DNA from: Prevotella sp.
GTDB lineage: Bacteria; Bacteroidota; Bacteroidia; Bacteroidales; Bacteroidaceae
Assembly (NCBI GenBank): GCA_021636625.1
Contig: JAJWLX010000025.1
Span: forward strand, 1-42,205
Direction: 5' to 3'
DNA length: 42,205 nt
The position numbers were made by a program, and so were the translations under genes. The notes below the pieces were generated by a model. That model did not search any database and was not told the DNA's origin. It worked only from the letters and a program-made list of their open reading frames with translations. This document shows positions 17,751-25,776 of this stretch, in pieces; position 1 is the stretch's first letter, and every line of letters starts with the position of its first letter.

Positions 17751-20573
17751 ATGAAACTAAGAAAGATTTTTGCAGCGTTTCTGCTGTGTTTATCTGTGGG
17801 AAGTGCGATGGCACAGATGCCAGCCATTCCTGTGGACAAGAATGTGAAGATTGGTCATCTCGACAATGGATTGACTTACTACATTCGTCACAACAGTTAT
17901 CCTGAGCATGTAGCCAGCTTCTACATTGCCCAGAAAGTGGGTTCTATCAATGAGAACGATGATCAGCGCGGTTTGGCTCACCTCCTCGAGCACCTCGCCT
18001 TCAACGGTACCGATCACTTCAAGGGCAATTCCCTCCAGGATTACCTGCAGAGCATCGGTGTGGAGTATGGTAGAAATCTCAATGCCTATACCAGCGTAGA
18101 GAAAACCGTATATTACTTCACCGATGTACCTACTACCCGCCCTACAGCCGTAGATTCATGCATGCTCATCCTCAAGGATTGGAGCAACGGTATCTCTCTT
18201 ACCGAGGAAGCCATCAATGACGAGCGCGACGTGGTACACAATGAGTACCGTATGCGCATCGTGGGTCAGCAGCGCATGATAGAGCGTTCTTTGCCAAAAC
18301 TCTATCAGAACAACAAGTATGGCTACCGTTTCCCTATCGGATTGATGAGCGTCATCGACGGCTGCAAGCCGGAAACCCTGCGTGCTTACTACCGCAAGTG
18401 GTATCGCCCTGACAATCAGGCAATCATCGTCGTGGGTGATGTAGATGTCAACCATATCGAGAACAAGATCAAGGAGCTCTTCTCGGGTATCAAGGTGCCT
18501 GTCAATGCCGCTAAGATAGAGCCGGTGGAAGTAGCCGATAATGATACCGCCATCTACGTAATCGACAAGGACAAGGAGCAGCAGTATGATATCTTCAATA
18601 TCTTCATGAAGCATCCTGCCATCCCTAATGCGATGAAGGGCGACATGAGCTATCTCATGAAGGGATACATGGACAATGTGGTTACCTCTATGCTGGGTGC
18701 ACGCTATGCCGAGATTGCCCAGGAAGCCGACTGCCCATTCCTTCAGGCAGGTGCCGACGACGGCGACTTCCTGCTCTCTTCTACCAAGGGTGCCTTCAGT
18801 CTTATCGGTGTGGCTAAGCCAGGTAAGGTAAAGGAGGCTTATGCAGCCGTATTGCGCGAGGCAAAGCGCATGCACGACTTCGGATTCACCGCCACTGAGT
18901 ATCAGCGTGCCAAGGAGGAGTTCCTGAGCCAGGTAGATAAGACGCTTGCCAACAAGGATAAGATGAAGAACGAGCAGTTTACCTCTCAATATGTGGATAA
19001 CTTCATCTCCAACGAGCCAATCCCATCGGTAGAGGACGAGAGTCAGATCTACAAGATGGTAGTACCTCAGCTGCCATTGGAGGCCATCAATGCCTATGCC
19101 AAGCAGCTGGTTTGCCAGAGTGATACCAACCTGGTATCGATGGTGCTGATGCGCGAGGCAGAGGGTGCCGTTTATCCTACTGAGAAGGAGCTTGCCGATA
19201 TCGTGAAGCAGGTGCGCTCTGAGAAGCTGGAGGCATACGTGGACAACGTGAAGCAGGAGCCGCTGATGGCTCAGTTGCCTAAGCCAGGCAAGATCAAGAA
19301 GACCGTAGAGAACAAGCAGCTGGGTTACAAGCAGCTTACCCTTTCCAACGGTGCCAAGGTGGTATTGAAGAAGACCGATTTCAAGGATAATGAGATTCTC
19401 TTCGCAGCCGGTGCCAAGGTGGGTTATTCTGCTCTCGAGAAGAGCGATTACCCTAGCATCATGCTGATGACCGAGGCTTGGGGTACCAGCGGTTTGGGCG
19501 ATTTCTCAAGCACCGAGCTTGAAAAGGCGCTCGCAGGCAAGCAGGCAGGTGTAGGTTTCTCCATCAATCCTTACAGCCATGGCCTTTCCGGCAATTCTAC
19601 TCCTAAGGACGTGGAGACCCTGATGCAGCTCATCTATCTCAAGATGACAGCATTGAGCAAGGACGAGAAGTCGTTCAAGAATCTTCAGAATACCTATGCT
19701 ACTGTTCTTGCCAACCAGAGCAACAATCCTAACATGGTATATCAGGATTCATTGCAGAGCACCCTTTATCTGGGCAGCAAGATTGGCCGCATTCCTACTT
19801 CTGATGAGATCAAGGCCATCAGCTACGATCGCCTGATGGCGCTTGCCAAGGAGTATTACGGCAATGCCAAGGACTTCATCTTCTACTTCGTGGGCAACTA
19901 CGATGAGAAGACCCTCCTCCCGCTCATCGAGCAGTATATCGCCAGCTTGCCAAACAATGGCTTCAAGCTGAAGAACAAGGAGATTCCATACGCCAAGGGC
20001 GAGGTGAAGAACAACTTTACCAAGGCGATGTCTAATCCTCAAACCCAGGCATCAGAGATATGGAGCACCAAGTTGCCATTCTCTATGCAGAATATGGTAC
20101 TGGCAGATGTAACCTCCCGACTGCTGGAGATGCAGTATCTGCGCACCATCCGTGAGCAGTTGAGTGCAGCTTACCATGCAGGAGCCACCTTCGGCATGCT
20201 CCGCGATTTCGACGACAAGGCAGCCATCATCAGCATCACCGCCAATGCCGGCTTGAATCCGGAGAAGGCTGATACCGCCATCACCTATTTCTTCAAGGGT
20301 GTAGATGAGGTAGAGAAGCAGGTAGATGCTGCCGACTTGCAGAAGGTGAAGGAGATTCTCCTGAAGCAGGCAGGTGTGGATGAGAAGAACAATGGCTACT
20401 GGCTCGGCGTTCTTGCCAACTATACTGGTCTCGGTTTCGATAACTATACCGGCTATAAGGAGTTTGTGAAGAACCTCCGTGGCGAACAGATTTCCGACTT
20501 CCTCAAGAATGTACTCCTGAAGAGCGGCAACCACATCGAGGTGATCATGAAGGCTGAAAAGAGCCAGGAATAA
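17751..20573 (+). CDS. M16 family zinc metallopeptidase (periplasmic)
   Basis: A 940-residue pitrilysin-type protease in the envelope. A signal peptide is present (MKLRKIFAAFLLCLSVGSAMAQ). The inverted zinc motif HxxEH is H77-L-L-E80-H81 in GLAHLLEHLAFNGT, and the third zinc ligand should be a glutamate in the NDERDVVHNEY region (about 155-165). The N-terminal active half and a C-terminal inactive half (from about 500, LGYKQLTLSNGAKVVLKK) give the usual four-domain clamshell. It probably degrades peptides in the periplasm. Monocistronic with its own promoter and terminator. Confidence 0.93.
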   Translation: MKLRKIFAAFLLCLSVGSAMAQMPAIPVDKNVKIGHLDNGLTYYIRHNSYPEHVASFYIAQKVGSINENDDQRGLAHLLEHLAFNGTDHFKGNSLQDYLQSIGVEYGRNLNAYTSVEKTVYYFTDVPTTRPTAVDSCMLILKDWSNGISLTEEAINDERDVVHNEYRMRIVGQQRMIERSLPKLYQNNKYGYRFPIGLMSVIDGCKPETLRAYYRKWYRPDNQAIIVVGDVDVNHIENKIKELFSGIKVPVNAAKIEPVEVADNDTAIYVIDKDKEQQYDIFNIFMKHPAIPNAMKGDMSYLMKGYMDNVVTSMLGARYAEIAQEADCPFLQAGADDGDFLLSSTKGAFSLIGVAKPGKVKEAYAAVLREAKRMHDFGFTATEYQRAKEEFLSQVDKTLANKDKMKNEQFTSQYVDNFISNEPIPSVEDESQIYKMVVPQLPLEAINAYAKQLVCQSDTNLVSMVLMREAEGAVYPTEKELADIVKQVRSEKLEAYVDNVKQEPLMAQLPKPGKIKKTVENKQLGYKQLTLSNGAKVVLKKTDFKDNEILFAAGAKVGYSALEKSDYPSIMLMTEAWGTSGLGDFSSTELEKALAGKQAGVGFSINPYSHGLSGNSTPKDVETLMQLIYLKMTALSKDEKSFKNLQNTYATVLANQSNNPNMVYQDSLQSTLYLGSKIGRIPTSDEIKAISYDRLMALAKEYYGNAKDFIFYFVGNYDEKTLLPLIEQYIASLPNNGFKLKNKEIPYAKGEVKNNFTKAMSNPQTQASEIWSTKLPFSMQNMVLADVTSRLLEMQYLRTIREQLSAAYHAGATFGMLRDFDDKAAIISITANAGLNPEKADTAITYFFKGVDEVEKQVDAADLQKVKEILLKQAGVDEKNNGYWLGVLANYTGLGFDNYTGYKEFVKNLRGEQISDFLKNVLLKSGNHIEVIMKAEKSQE

Positions 20574-20581
20574 TATCCCCG

Positions 20582-20598
20582 CCGGGATATCATCCCGG
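20582..20598. other. Short CCGGGAT hairpin
   Basis: GCCGGGAT and ATCCCGGT face each other across three bases just after the peptidase stop. No T-run follows. It may stabilise the mRNA 3' end. Confidence 0.4.
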
Positions 20599-20611
20599 TC
20601 AGCATAAAAAC

Positions 20612-20656
20612 AAAAAAGTCCCGTTGAACGATTTTACTCGCCAACGGGACTTTTTG
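20612..20656. terminator. Bidirectional terminator
   Basis: AAAAAAGTCCCGTTG and CAACGGGACTTTTTG form a strong stem flanked by T-runs on both strands. It can end the M16 peptidase transcript and the convergent small gene at 20768-20884. Confidence 0.85.
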
Positions 20657-20767
20657 CCTTTTTCTCTTTGTGGTATCAAAGAGTCATTCTGAAAATAATC
20701 TTTTTACGTAATTTCCTTTCTCTCTTACGTAAATTTTCTCAAGAGCACTCTCTTGCGAAAGTTACCC

Positions 20768-20884
20768 TTAGTCATTCTTCTTTGCCTTTGAAGCAAGAGC
20801 CTCACGGCGATCGTTGAGAATCTCCTGGCACTTGTTCAATGCCATATTCTCACTCATAGTGTTGACCTTAATTAAATCATTCAT
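20768..20884 (-). CDS. 38-residue small protein
   Basis: On the minus strand an ATG begins a 38-codon frame, MNDLIKVNTMSENMALNKCQ continuing to a basic end EALASKAKKND. It has codon use like its neighbours, a perfect TATCTTTG promoter 26 bases upstream, and the bidirectional terminator downstream. The product is soluble and helical-looking, without signal or membrane segment. I do not recognise a family. A later in-frame ATG (M10 or M14) is an alternative start. The region 20657-20767 otherwise shows only a TTTACGTAA/TTACGTAAA pair (20703-20737) and a CAAGAG/CTCTTG pair in the 3' untranslated part. Confidence 0.6.
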   Translation of the reverse strand: MNDLIKVNTMSENMALNKCQEILNDRREALASKAKKND

Positions 20885-20909
20885 AACCTATTGTGATTTG
20901 TTAACGGTG

Positions 20910-20917
20910 CAAAGATA
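20910..20917 (-). promoter_or_regulatory. Promoter -7 element of the 38-residue gene
   Basis: On the minus strand this reads TATCTTTG, a perfect match to TAnnTTTG. Confidence 0.65.
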
Positions 20918-21071
20918 GGGTTTTCCTGTCATATTCGGGTAAACTTTTTGAGAAATCTATGCTAATAATCGTTCTTTTTTGATGTATGTCAAAAAAATGA
21001 AACATTTATGTCTTTTCTGAACGATATTTTGAACCTTTTGATGCCTCTTTCGTCTAAGAAAATAACAAATA

Positions 21072-21128
21072 ATGATGAAAAAAGCATTTTTTGAAACGAG
21101 AGTTACAATTATAATAAATAGAAAGTAA
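21072..21128 (+). CDS. Possible 18-codon leader ORF
   Basis: ATGATGAAAAAA opens an 18-codon frame (MMKKAFFETRVTIIINRK) that ends 4 bases before the DUF4923 start. It resembles the leader frame ahead of the histidine phosphatase gene. It may be an old or alternative start region rather than a real peptide. Bases 20920-21070 show no canonical promoter. Confidence 0.25.
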   Translation: MMKKAFFETRVTIIINRK

Positions 21129-21132
21129 AAAA

Positions 21133-21810
21133 ATGAAAAAGGTATTTTTTATGGCTGCCCTGGTGCTTGCCAGCACTTCCGGCAGCAATGTATGCGCAAT
21201 GAATGAAGCTGTTCAGGAGGCTTCACTTTCAGAGTTGATGCCTGTGAAGAAAACAACTAAAAAGACATCGAAGAAGAAAACTACTACCGGCAGCAGCATC
21301 ATCAGTGGCATTCTGAACAATGTGATAGGTTCTGCCACCTTCTCGCAGGCAGATCTCTGTGCCCATACCTGGAAGTACAGCAAGCCGGGTTGCGCCTTCA
21401 CCTCAGAGAACCTGCTGGCAAAGGCTGGCGGCGAGATTGCTGCTGGCAAGATTGAGGAGGATCTGAGCAAGTACTACAATAAGTTCGGCTTCAGCCAGAG
21501 CAATACCTACTTTACCTTCAAGACCGATGGCACCTTTGCAGCCAAGATTGACGGCAAGGCATGGAACGGCACCTATACCTTCGATGAGAAGACGCATGCC
21601 ATCCAGCTGAAGGGTTTGCTGCTGAGTGCTTCGGGTTTTGCCACCCGCACCACCAATGGCATCAGCCTTCTCTTTGAGCAGAAGAAGCTTCTTACTCTGA
21701 TCAAGACCCTGAGCAAGCTGAATCTTACCGGCAGCACTACGATGAGTGCCGTGAGCAGCATTGTGGATAACTACGATGGCGTGCGCATGGGCTTCGAGAT
21801 GACGAAGTAA
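21133..21810 (+). CDS. DUF4923 family secreted protein
   Basis: A 225-residue protein with signal peptide (MKKVFFMAALVLASTSGSNVCA), then a lysine/threonine-rich linker (about 38-52, KKTTKKTSKKKTT) and a DUF4923-like lipocalin-type domain: LCAHTWKYSKPGCAFTSENL, KIEEDLSKYYNKFGF, TYFTFKTDGTFAAKI, WNGTYTFDEKTHAIQL. Such proteins are envelope-located in Bacteroidales, and their function is not known. The linker may contact nucleic acid or polysaccharide, but that is speculation. The gene stands alone. No canonical TAnnTTTG was found upstream, so it may use another sigma factor. Confidence 0.82.
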   Translation: MKKVFFMAALVLASTSGSNVCAMNEAVQEASLSELMPVKKTTKKTSKKKTTTGSSIISGILNNVIGSATFSQADLCAHTWKYSKPGCAFTSENLLAKAGGEIAAGKIEEDLSKYYNKFGFSQSNTYFTFKTDGTFAAKIDGKAWNGTYTFDEKTHAIQLKGLLLSASGFATRTTNGISLLFEQKKLLTLIKTLSKLNLTGSTTMSAVSSIVDNYDGVRMGFEMTK

Positions 21811-21884
21811 GATTGATTGCACTATAAGATTTAAGATTTTTAGAAGAATGAGTATTTCTTGTATTCTTAATTAAAAACTATATT

Positions 21885-21939
21885 CAGCAGTGCTGAACTT
21901 GTATTCCACAGTGCTGAACTTAAGTTCAACACTGCGGAA
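21885..21939. repeat. Large palindrome with direct repeat (REP-like)
   Basis: Bases 21904-21939 form a 36-bp palindrome centred on GAACTTAAGTTC, with only two mismatched pairs. The motif CAGTGCTGAACTT occurs at 21888-21900 and again at 21909-21921, and inverted as AAGTTCAACACTG at 21922-21934. It sits between convergent genes (DUF4923 and DUF4861) and lacks a T-run. It could serve as a shared 3' end structure or be a copy of a dispersed palindromic element. Confidence 0.65.
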
Positions 21940-22025
21940 CATAATTTTCTTAGTGGATTACAAACATTTACACAGTGAAGAAACTAATATTTCCTAGTGA
22001 GATAAAAAAGTAGTATTCGAAGTTT

Positions 22026-23300
22026 CTATTTCACCTCAATCTGGAGAGGATTCTTCAATGCATCCAGGTAATCCTTGATGCGGATCTGCCATTCGGCATA
22101 GCTCCTTACATCATATTTGCTCCATGCAGCACCGAAGTAATAGCTGTACTTCTCCCCGTTCTTCAAGCCACGCTTCAAGCCGAGAGCATGGCCGGTGGCA
22201 CCATCGTGCTTCTTATCAAAGAGCTGGTAGTAGGTGTGGTCGATGCCTTCTGGGAAGAGTACGCCTACATATACCTGGGAATTGTTTACCTCTACGTTAT
22301 CAGTAGGGTCGGCATAGCTTACGTAATCCTTGGCGAAGGTCTTCGTCTCCGTATCCTCCTCGTGGATTGGGAAACCGGTGGCGAAATCGGTAGGAGTGGT
22401 CAAGCCGTCATACCATACGGTCATCTTGTTGAAGTTGCTGCCCTTGTCGAGCGAGATGATGCGGTGCTCCACCACGTTCTTCATATCGCCTACGGTAGAT
22501 GGGTTGTAAGTCAGTTCTACGGTGAAGCGGAGCGGACCGTTATCCAATATCCTGTAATCCTTATAGCAGTAAGGCAGTACCTGGTTCTTGCCCACCATCA
22601 GGCTTGGTGCACCCAATCCCAGGGTAGCGCCCACACGATAAGGATCCAATCCGTTGCCATGGTCGAGATGGAAGGAGGTGAGGATATCTCTCACCTTGGC
22701 ATCCATCTTATCGCCCTTGATATTTCCGTTCATATCCTTGATGTATCGCTCGTAAACCACGGTATCAGGAGTGTTCTTCACCCAGATGTCGGTGCCGAAG
22801 GAGCGCTCGCCGGTCTTCTGAAGGGCAGGGCCATATACGCGGTAGGCACAGCGGTCGTTCTCCCATGCGATATCATCCTTTCTTATCTTATAGAGAGCGC
22901 CGGTGGCATAAACCTTCTGCTGGTAAGGCTTGCCGATGCTCACGTAGTAAGTGGCGGAACCGTGAGGACGCACGCTGGCATCTATGAGCAGAAGACCATC
23001 GTGGGTAATCTGCGAGCCAATCTGCTGTCCTCGCTTGTTCTTCACGATATAGGCCTCTCCCTTCTTGGGGGTGGCATTGCCCAGCTTCGCCTTCACGTCG
23101 CTCATGCTGAGAGAGATGAGTTCCGTGCGGGGTGTGGAAGTTGGATTGCTTACCACGATGGTGGCTTGCTGTATGGCCTCTTGTGCCTTTGCAGGAGTGG
23201 CTTGCAGGGCATGGCAGTAGCTAGAACCTGCCAGCGCCATGAGCATCATCAGGCTCCTGACCGTGATGCCCTTCATCATTTTTCCATGAATCTTTTTCAT
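22026..23300 (-). CDS. DUF4861 family secreted protein
   Basis: A 424-residue exported protein. The N-terminus is a long signal peptide (MKKIHGKMMKGITVRSLMML then ALAGSSYCHA); an internal ATG at residue 8 is a possible start. The body shows the DUF4861 hallmarks, including WENDRCAYRVYGPAL (about 147-161), FHLDHGNGLDPYRVGATLG, and FPIHEEDTET. Family members often sit in polysaccharide-utilisation loci for pectin-like glycans, so a carbohydrate-active role is plausible. Here, however, no SusC/SusD or glycoside hydrolase is nearby, so the gene is isolated. No canonical promoter was seen; the upstream cyclophilin operon ends in a terminator. Confidence 0.8.
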   Translation of the reverse strand: MKKIHGKMMKGITVRSLMMLMALAGSSYCHALQATPAKAQEAIQQATIVVSNPTSTPRTELISLSMSDVKAKLGNATPKKGEAYIVKNKRGQQIGSQITHDGLLLIDASVRPHGSATYYVSIGKPYQQKVYATGALYKIRKDDIAWENDRCAYRVYGPALQKTGERSFGTDIWVKNTPDTVVYERYIKDMNGNIKGDKMDAKVRDILTSFHLDHGNGLDPYRVGATLGLGAPSLMVGKNQVLPYCYKDYRILDNGPLRFTVELTYNPSTVGDMKNVVEHRIISLDKGSNFNKMTVWYDGLTTPTDFATGFPIHEEDTETKTFAKDYVSYADPTDNVEVNNSQVYVGVLFPEGIDHTYYQLFDKKHDGATGHALGLKRGLKNGEKYSYYFGAAWSKYDVRSYAEWQIRIKDYLDALKNPLQIEVK

Positions 23301-23351
23301 TTTGATTTGTTTGTTTTTTATTTAATACGAATGAATAGTTGTTGATACTGA

Positions 23352-23392
23352 ATAAAAATTTCTCGCAGTTTTTCTACGAAACTGCGAGAAAT
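23352..23392 (-). terminator. Terminator of the cyclophilin operon
   Basis: A perfect 14-bp stem: ATTTCTCGCAGTTT (23358-23371) with AAACTGCGAGAAAT (23379-23392). The minus strand continues with TTTTATTC. Confidence 0.85.
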
Positions 23393-23397
23393 GTCTT

Positions 23398-24144
23398 TTA
23401 TTCTTCTATAATGGAAATCTCCATGCTGATATCCTCCTTAGGGCGGTCACCACGCATGGTTTCGCAGTTCTGGATCTTCTCCACTACGTCAAGGCCTTCC
23501 TCTACCTCGCCGAAAACGGTGTACTGGTTGTCGAGGAATGGGGTTCCGCCCACCTCGGTGTAAGCCTTCTGCTGCTCCTCGGTAAACTTAGGGTAACCCT
23601 GCTCCCTGCAGCGCTTCTTGGTTTCATCCACCAGCTCATCCTGCAGCTTCATCAAGCCCTCACGGTCGCGGTTGCGGCGGAAGTTCATGATTTCATCATG
23701 GTGCTCCTTGGCAAGCTGGTTGAAGATGTTCTGCTCCATCTGCATGCCCATCTGCTTCTCCATCTGCTTCAGCTCGTTCTGCTTGTAGGTCTTTCCCCAT
23801 ACAATATAGAACTGGCTGCCGCTGCTCTCACGCTCAGGGTTCACCTCGTCGCCCAGACGGGCAGCGCTCAAGGCACCGCGTTTGTGGAAGAGCTGTGGAT
23901 AAACAAACTCGGCAGGGATGGTGTAATCAGGTCCGCCCGTGCCCAGCATCTTGCCCTTTGGAGCGCCCTTGCTGTCAGGGTCGCCGCCCTGGATCATGAA
24001 ATCCTTGATGACACGGTGGAAGAGTGTGCCATCGAAATATCCCTCTTTTGCCAACTTGATGAAGTTGTCACGATGCTGAGGTGTCTCGTCGTAGAGGCGC
24101 ACCTTGATGTCGCCCTCTGAAGTCTTTATCAATACTTTAGCCAT
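23398..24144 (-). CDS. Peptidyl-prolyl cis-trans isomerase, cyclophilin type
   Basis: A cytoplasmic prolyl isomerase (no signal peptide) of 248 residues. The cyclophilin core is recognisable: VLIKTSEGDIKVRLYDETP, DGTLFHRVIKDFMIQGGDP (catalytic R in FHRV), SGSQFYIVWG, and the C-terminal TPFLDNQYTVFGEVEEGLDV. An insertion of about 70 charged residues (around 118-190, KQMEKQMGMQMEQN onwards) separates the last two parts, making it longer than simple cyclophilins (about 165). It is the last gene of a probable operon with the HAD phosphatase and the small charged protein. Confidence 0.92.
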   Translation of the reverse strand: MAKVLIKTSEGDIKVRLYDETPQHRDNFIKLAKEGYFDGTLFHRVIKDFMIQGGDPDSKGAPKGKMLGTGGPDYTIPAEFVYPQLFHKRGALSAARLGDEVNPERESSGSQFYIVWGKTYKQNELKQMEKQMGMQMEQNIFNQLAKEHHDEIMNFRRNRDREGLMKLQDELVDETKKRCREQGYPKFTEEQQKAYTEVGGTPFLDNQYTVFGEVEEGLDVVEKIQNCETMRGDRPKEDISMEISIIEE

Positions 24145-24170
24145 ATTTCTTTTTTGTTTCTATCTTGTTT

Positions 24171-24244
24171 ATAATTCAATCAATCCTTGGAATTATAATT
24201 CAATCAATCCTCGGATTTTAATTTGATAAATCCTCGGATTTTTT
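24171..24244. repeat. Three tandem ~24-nt repeats
   Basis: ATAATTCAATCAATCCTYGG begins two successive copies (24171-24194, 24195-24219), and a third is diverged (24220-24244, with ATAAATCCTCGGATTTTT). They lie in the spacer between the small charged gene and the cyclophilin gene. Confidence 0.65.
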
Positions 24245-24251
24245 TATATAT

Positions 24252-24623
24252 TTATTTTTCTTTGGAATTTTCCCATTCGTTCCACTCCTTCATTGCCTCC
24301 TGCCAGTCGGTTTGCTCACCGCTGGCGATGGCATCCTTCTGCTTCTCTGCCTCATCACGTGCCTTGTCTCTTGCACGTTTCGCCTTCATGGCTTCGATGG
24401 TGGCATCGTCGAGAATCTGGATGGCGCCACGCTTGATGGCATCCTGCAGTTCCTCTTCGCCGAAAGCCTTGCCCGGCTCATTGAAGTCAGAGATGTTGAA
24501 TTCATAATCCACGCGAAGGTCGTGGCGTATCAATTTCTGTTGCAAACGGTTGCCGGCATTCTTCAGGCGCAGCAACTTACCGATTTCCTTGATTTCTCCT
24601 GCTGAGTATTTGTTTCTTCCCAT
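24252..24623 (-). CDS. Small charged hypothetical protein
   Basis: A 123-residue soluble protein that I do not assign to a family. The N-terminal half (MGRNKYSAGEIKEIGKLLRL; ISDFNEPGKAFGEEELQDAI) looks globular and the C-terminal third (from about 80) is a long charged helix, AMKAKRARDKARDEAEKQKD, ending in a tryptophan-containing tail. The ATG is the only good start. Its gene follows the HAD phosphatase gene by 72 bases and precedes the cyclophilin gene by 107 bases. No internal promoter was found, so one transcript is likely. Confidence 0.75.
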   Translation of the reverse strand: MGRNKYSAGEIKEIGKLLRLKNAGNRLQQKLIRHDLRVDYEFNISDFNEPGKAFGEEELQDAIKRGAIQILDDATIEAMKAKRARDKARDEAEKQKDAIASGEQTDWQEAMKEWNEWENSKEK

Positions 24624-24695
24624 TAATTATTTATTAATATTATATTTCTTTCTTTTTCTTTCCTGCGTTTCAGCGTTTTACCTATATTTCCGTCT

Positions 24696-25550
24696 CTACT
24701 TCCACGCCTTCTTCTGGTTCACCTCTATCAATCTGTCGAATTCGAAATCCGCCTTGATCTTATCCAGAATTCGCTTCACGATGATGTTCATCACGCTACC
24801 CTTGCTGTAGTTCGCCGTGCACATGAAGTTCACTCGTCCCTCCTTTACCAGCTGGCAAGCCATGGCCTCCTTCTGGGGCGTATCATATACGGCGATGGCA
24901 TGGCCGCCGTGCTCCTTTACCATCTTCATGCAGGGCACATCGGTTTCTCCATCCCCGAAATAAATCATTCGCGGAAAAGGGATAGGGCGCTTGCTATCGG
25001 GAATATACTGGTTCACCCTGCTGTTGTCGCTCACCTGACGGATGCCCTTGTTGATCTTGAAGAGAAACTGCGTCTTCGTGGTATAATCCACGGCTACGGC
25101 TGGCCAGTAGGCGATGCCATCCTCATTATAGAGAAACGAGCAGGCATAGATGTTCTCGAATTCCTGAGCGATGGGTGTGCCCTCTATCATCTCCTTCAAT
25201 CCCGAGGAGTTGATGTAGTGCCTGATGTCGAGGCCGATGCTTGCACCATATTCGTTGATGAACGAGAACCATTGCCTTACGCCACGGAAGAGCTCCACAT
25301 TCCTGCCGAAGCTCTGGAAGGATTCGCGGGTGAGCGAGATATGGTTCTTCTTTGCTTCATCCAGCATCATATACATATAGGTGAGAATGCCGTTGGCATC
25401 CTTGCCCACGGCAAGCTTCCGGTTTTTATCCCAGAATTCCTCCTTCGTCTTTCCAGTTGCCTGGATGAATCCGAACTCCTGCATGTTGCCGGGAGATAAT
25501 GTTCCGTCAAAATCATAAACCAGTGCTACCTGCGGTCTTTTCTTTGCCAT
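24696..25550 (-). CDS. HAD superfamily phosphatase
   Basis: A 284-residue cytoplasmic HAD hydrolase. Motif I is DFDGTLS with D13 (nucleophile) and D15. Motif III/IV is FGDGETDVPCM (about 195-205), giving the metal-binding aspartates. The cap region is helical (about 30-110, DKNRKLAVGKDANGI onwards), as in phosphoserine phosphatase-like members. The substrate cannot be told from sequence. It is the first gene of the probable operon; its promoter is at 25628-25635. Confidence 0.88.
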   Translation of the reverse strand: MAKKRPQVALVYDFDGTLSPGNMQEFGFIQATGKTKEEFWDKNRKLAVGKDANGILTYMYMMLDEAKKNHISLTRESFQSFGRNVELFRGVRQWFSFINEYGASIGLDIRHYINSSGLKEMIEGTPIAQEFENIYACSFLYNEDGIAYWPAVAVDYTTKTQFLFKINKGIRQVSDNSRVNQYIPDSKRPIPFPRMIYFGDGETDVPCMKMVKEHGGHAIAVYDTPQKEAMACQLVKEGRVNFMCTANYSKGSVMNIIVKRILDKIKADFEFDRLIEVNQKKAWK

Positions 25551-25627
25551 ATCCCGTTTCCTTTCCTTCTTTTACTAGAACTTGTCTTTTTCTTCTCTTG
25601 CAGGAACTTCCGCCCCTTCATAACCTG

Positions 25628-25635
25628 CAAATATA
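25628..25635 (-). promoter_or_regulatory. Promoter -7 element of the HAD/cyclophilin operon
   Basis: On the minus strand this reads TATATTTG, 77 bases before the HAD gene ATG. Confidence 0.6.
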
Positions 25636-25690
25636 CATATTTTTCTGCGATAAAGCCATAAGCAGATATATAAAAAAACATAAAGACACG

Positions 25691-25734
25691 AAAAAAGGCG
25701 TGTAAAACTCATTTTCAGAGCCTTACACGCCTTT
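25691..25734 (-). terminator. Terminator of dnaK
   Basis: AAAGGCGTGTAA and TTACACGCCTTT form a 12-bp stem. The minus strand ends with TTTTTT. Confidence 0.85.
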
Positions 25735-25776
25735 GATCTTTATGCTAATCTAATAACTTCTCTATGATGAGAGAGA

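Noticed and set aside
20918..21132. Second gene in the spacer before DUF4923
   Set aside because: Only the 18-codon leader frame is present; no canonical promoter and no longer frame.
22188..23345. 385-codon frame antisense to the DUF4861 gene
   Set aside because: Shadow of a recognisable coding region; no domain, promoter or leader of its own.
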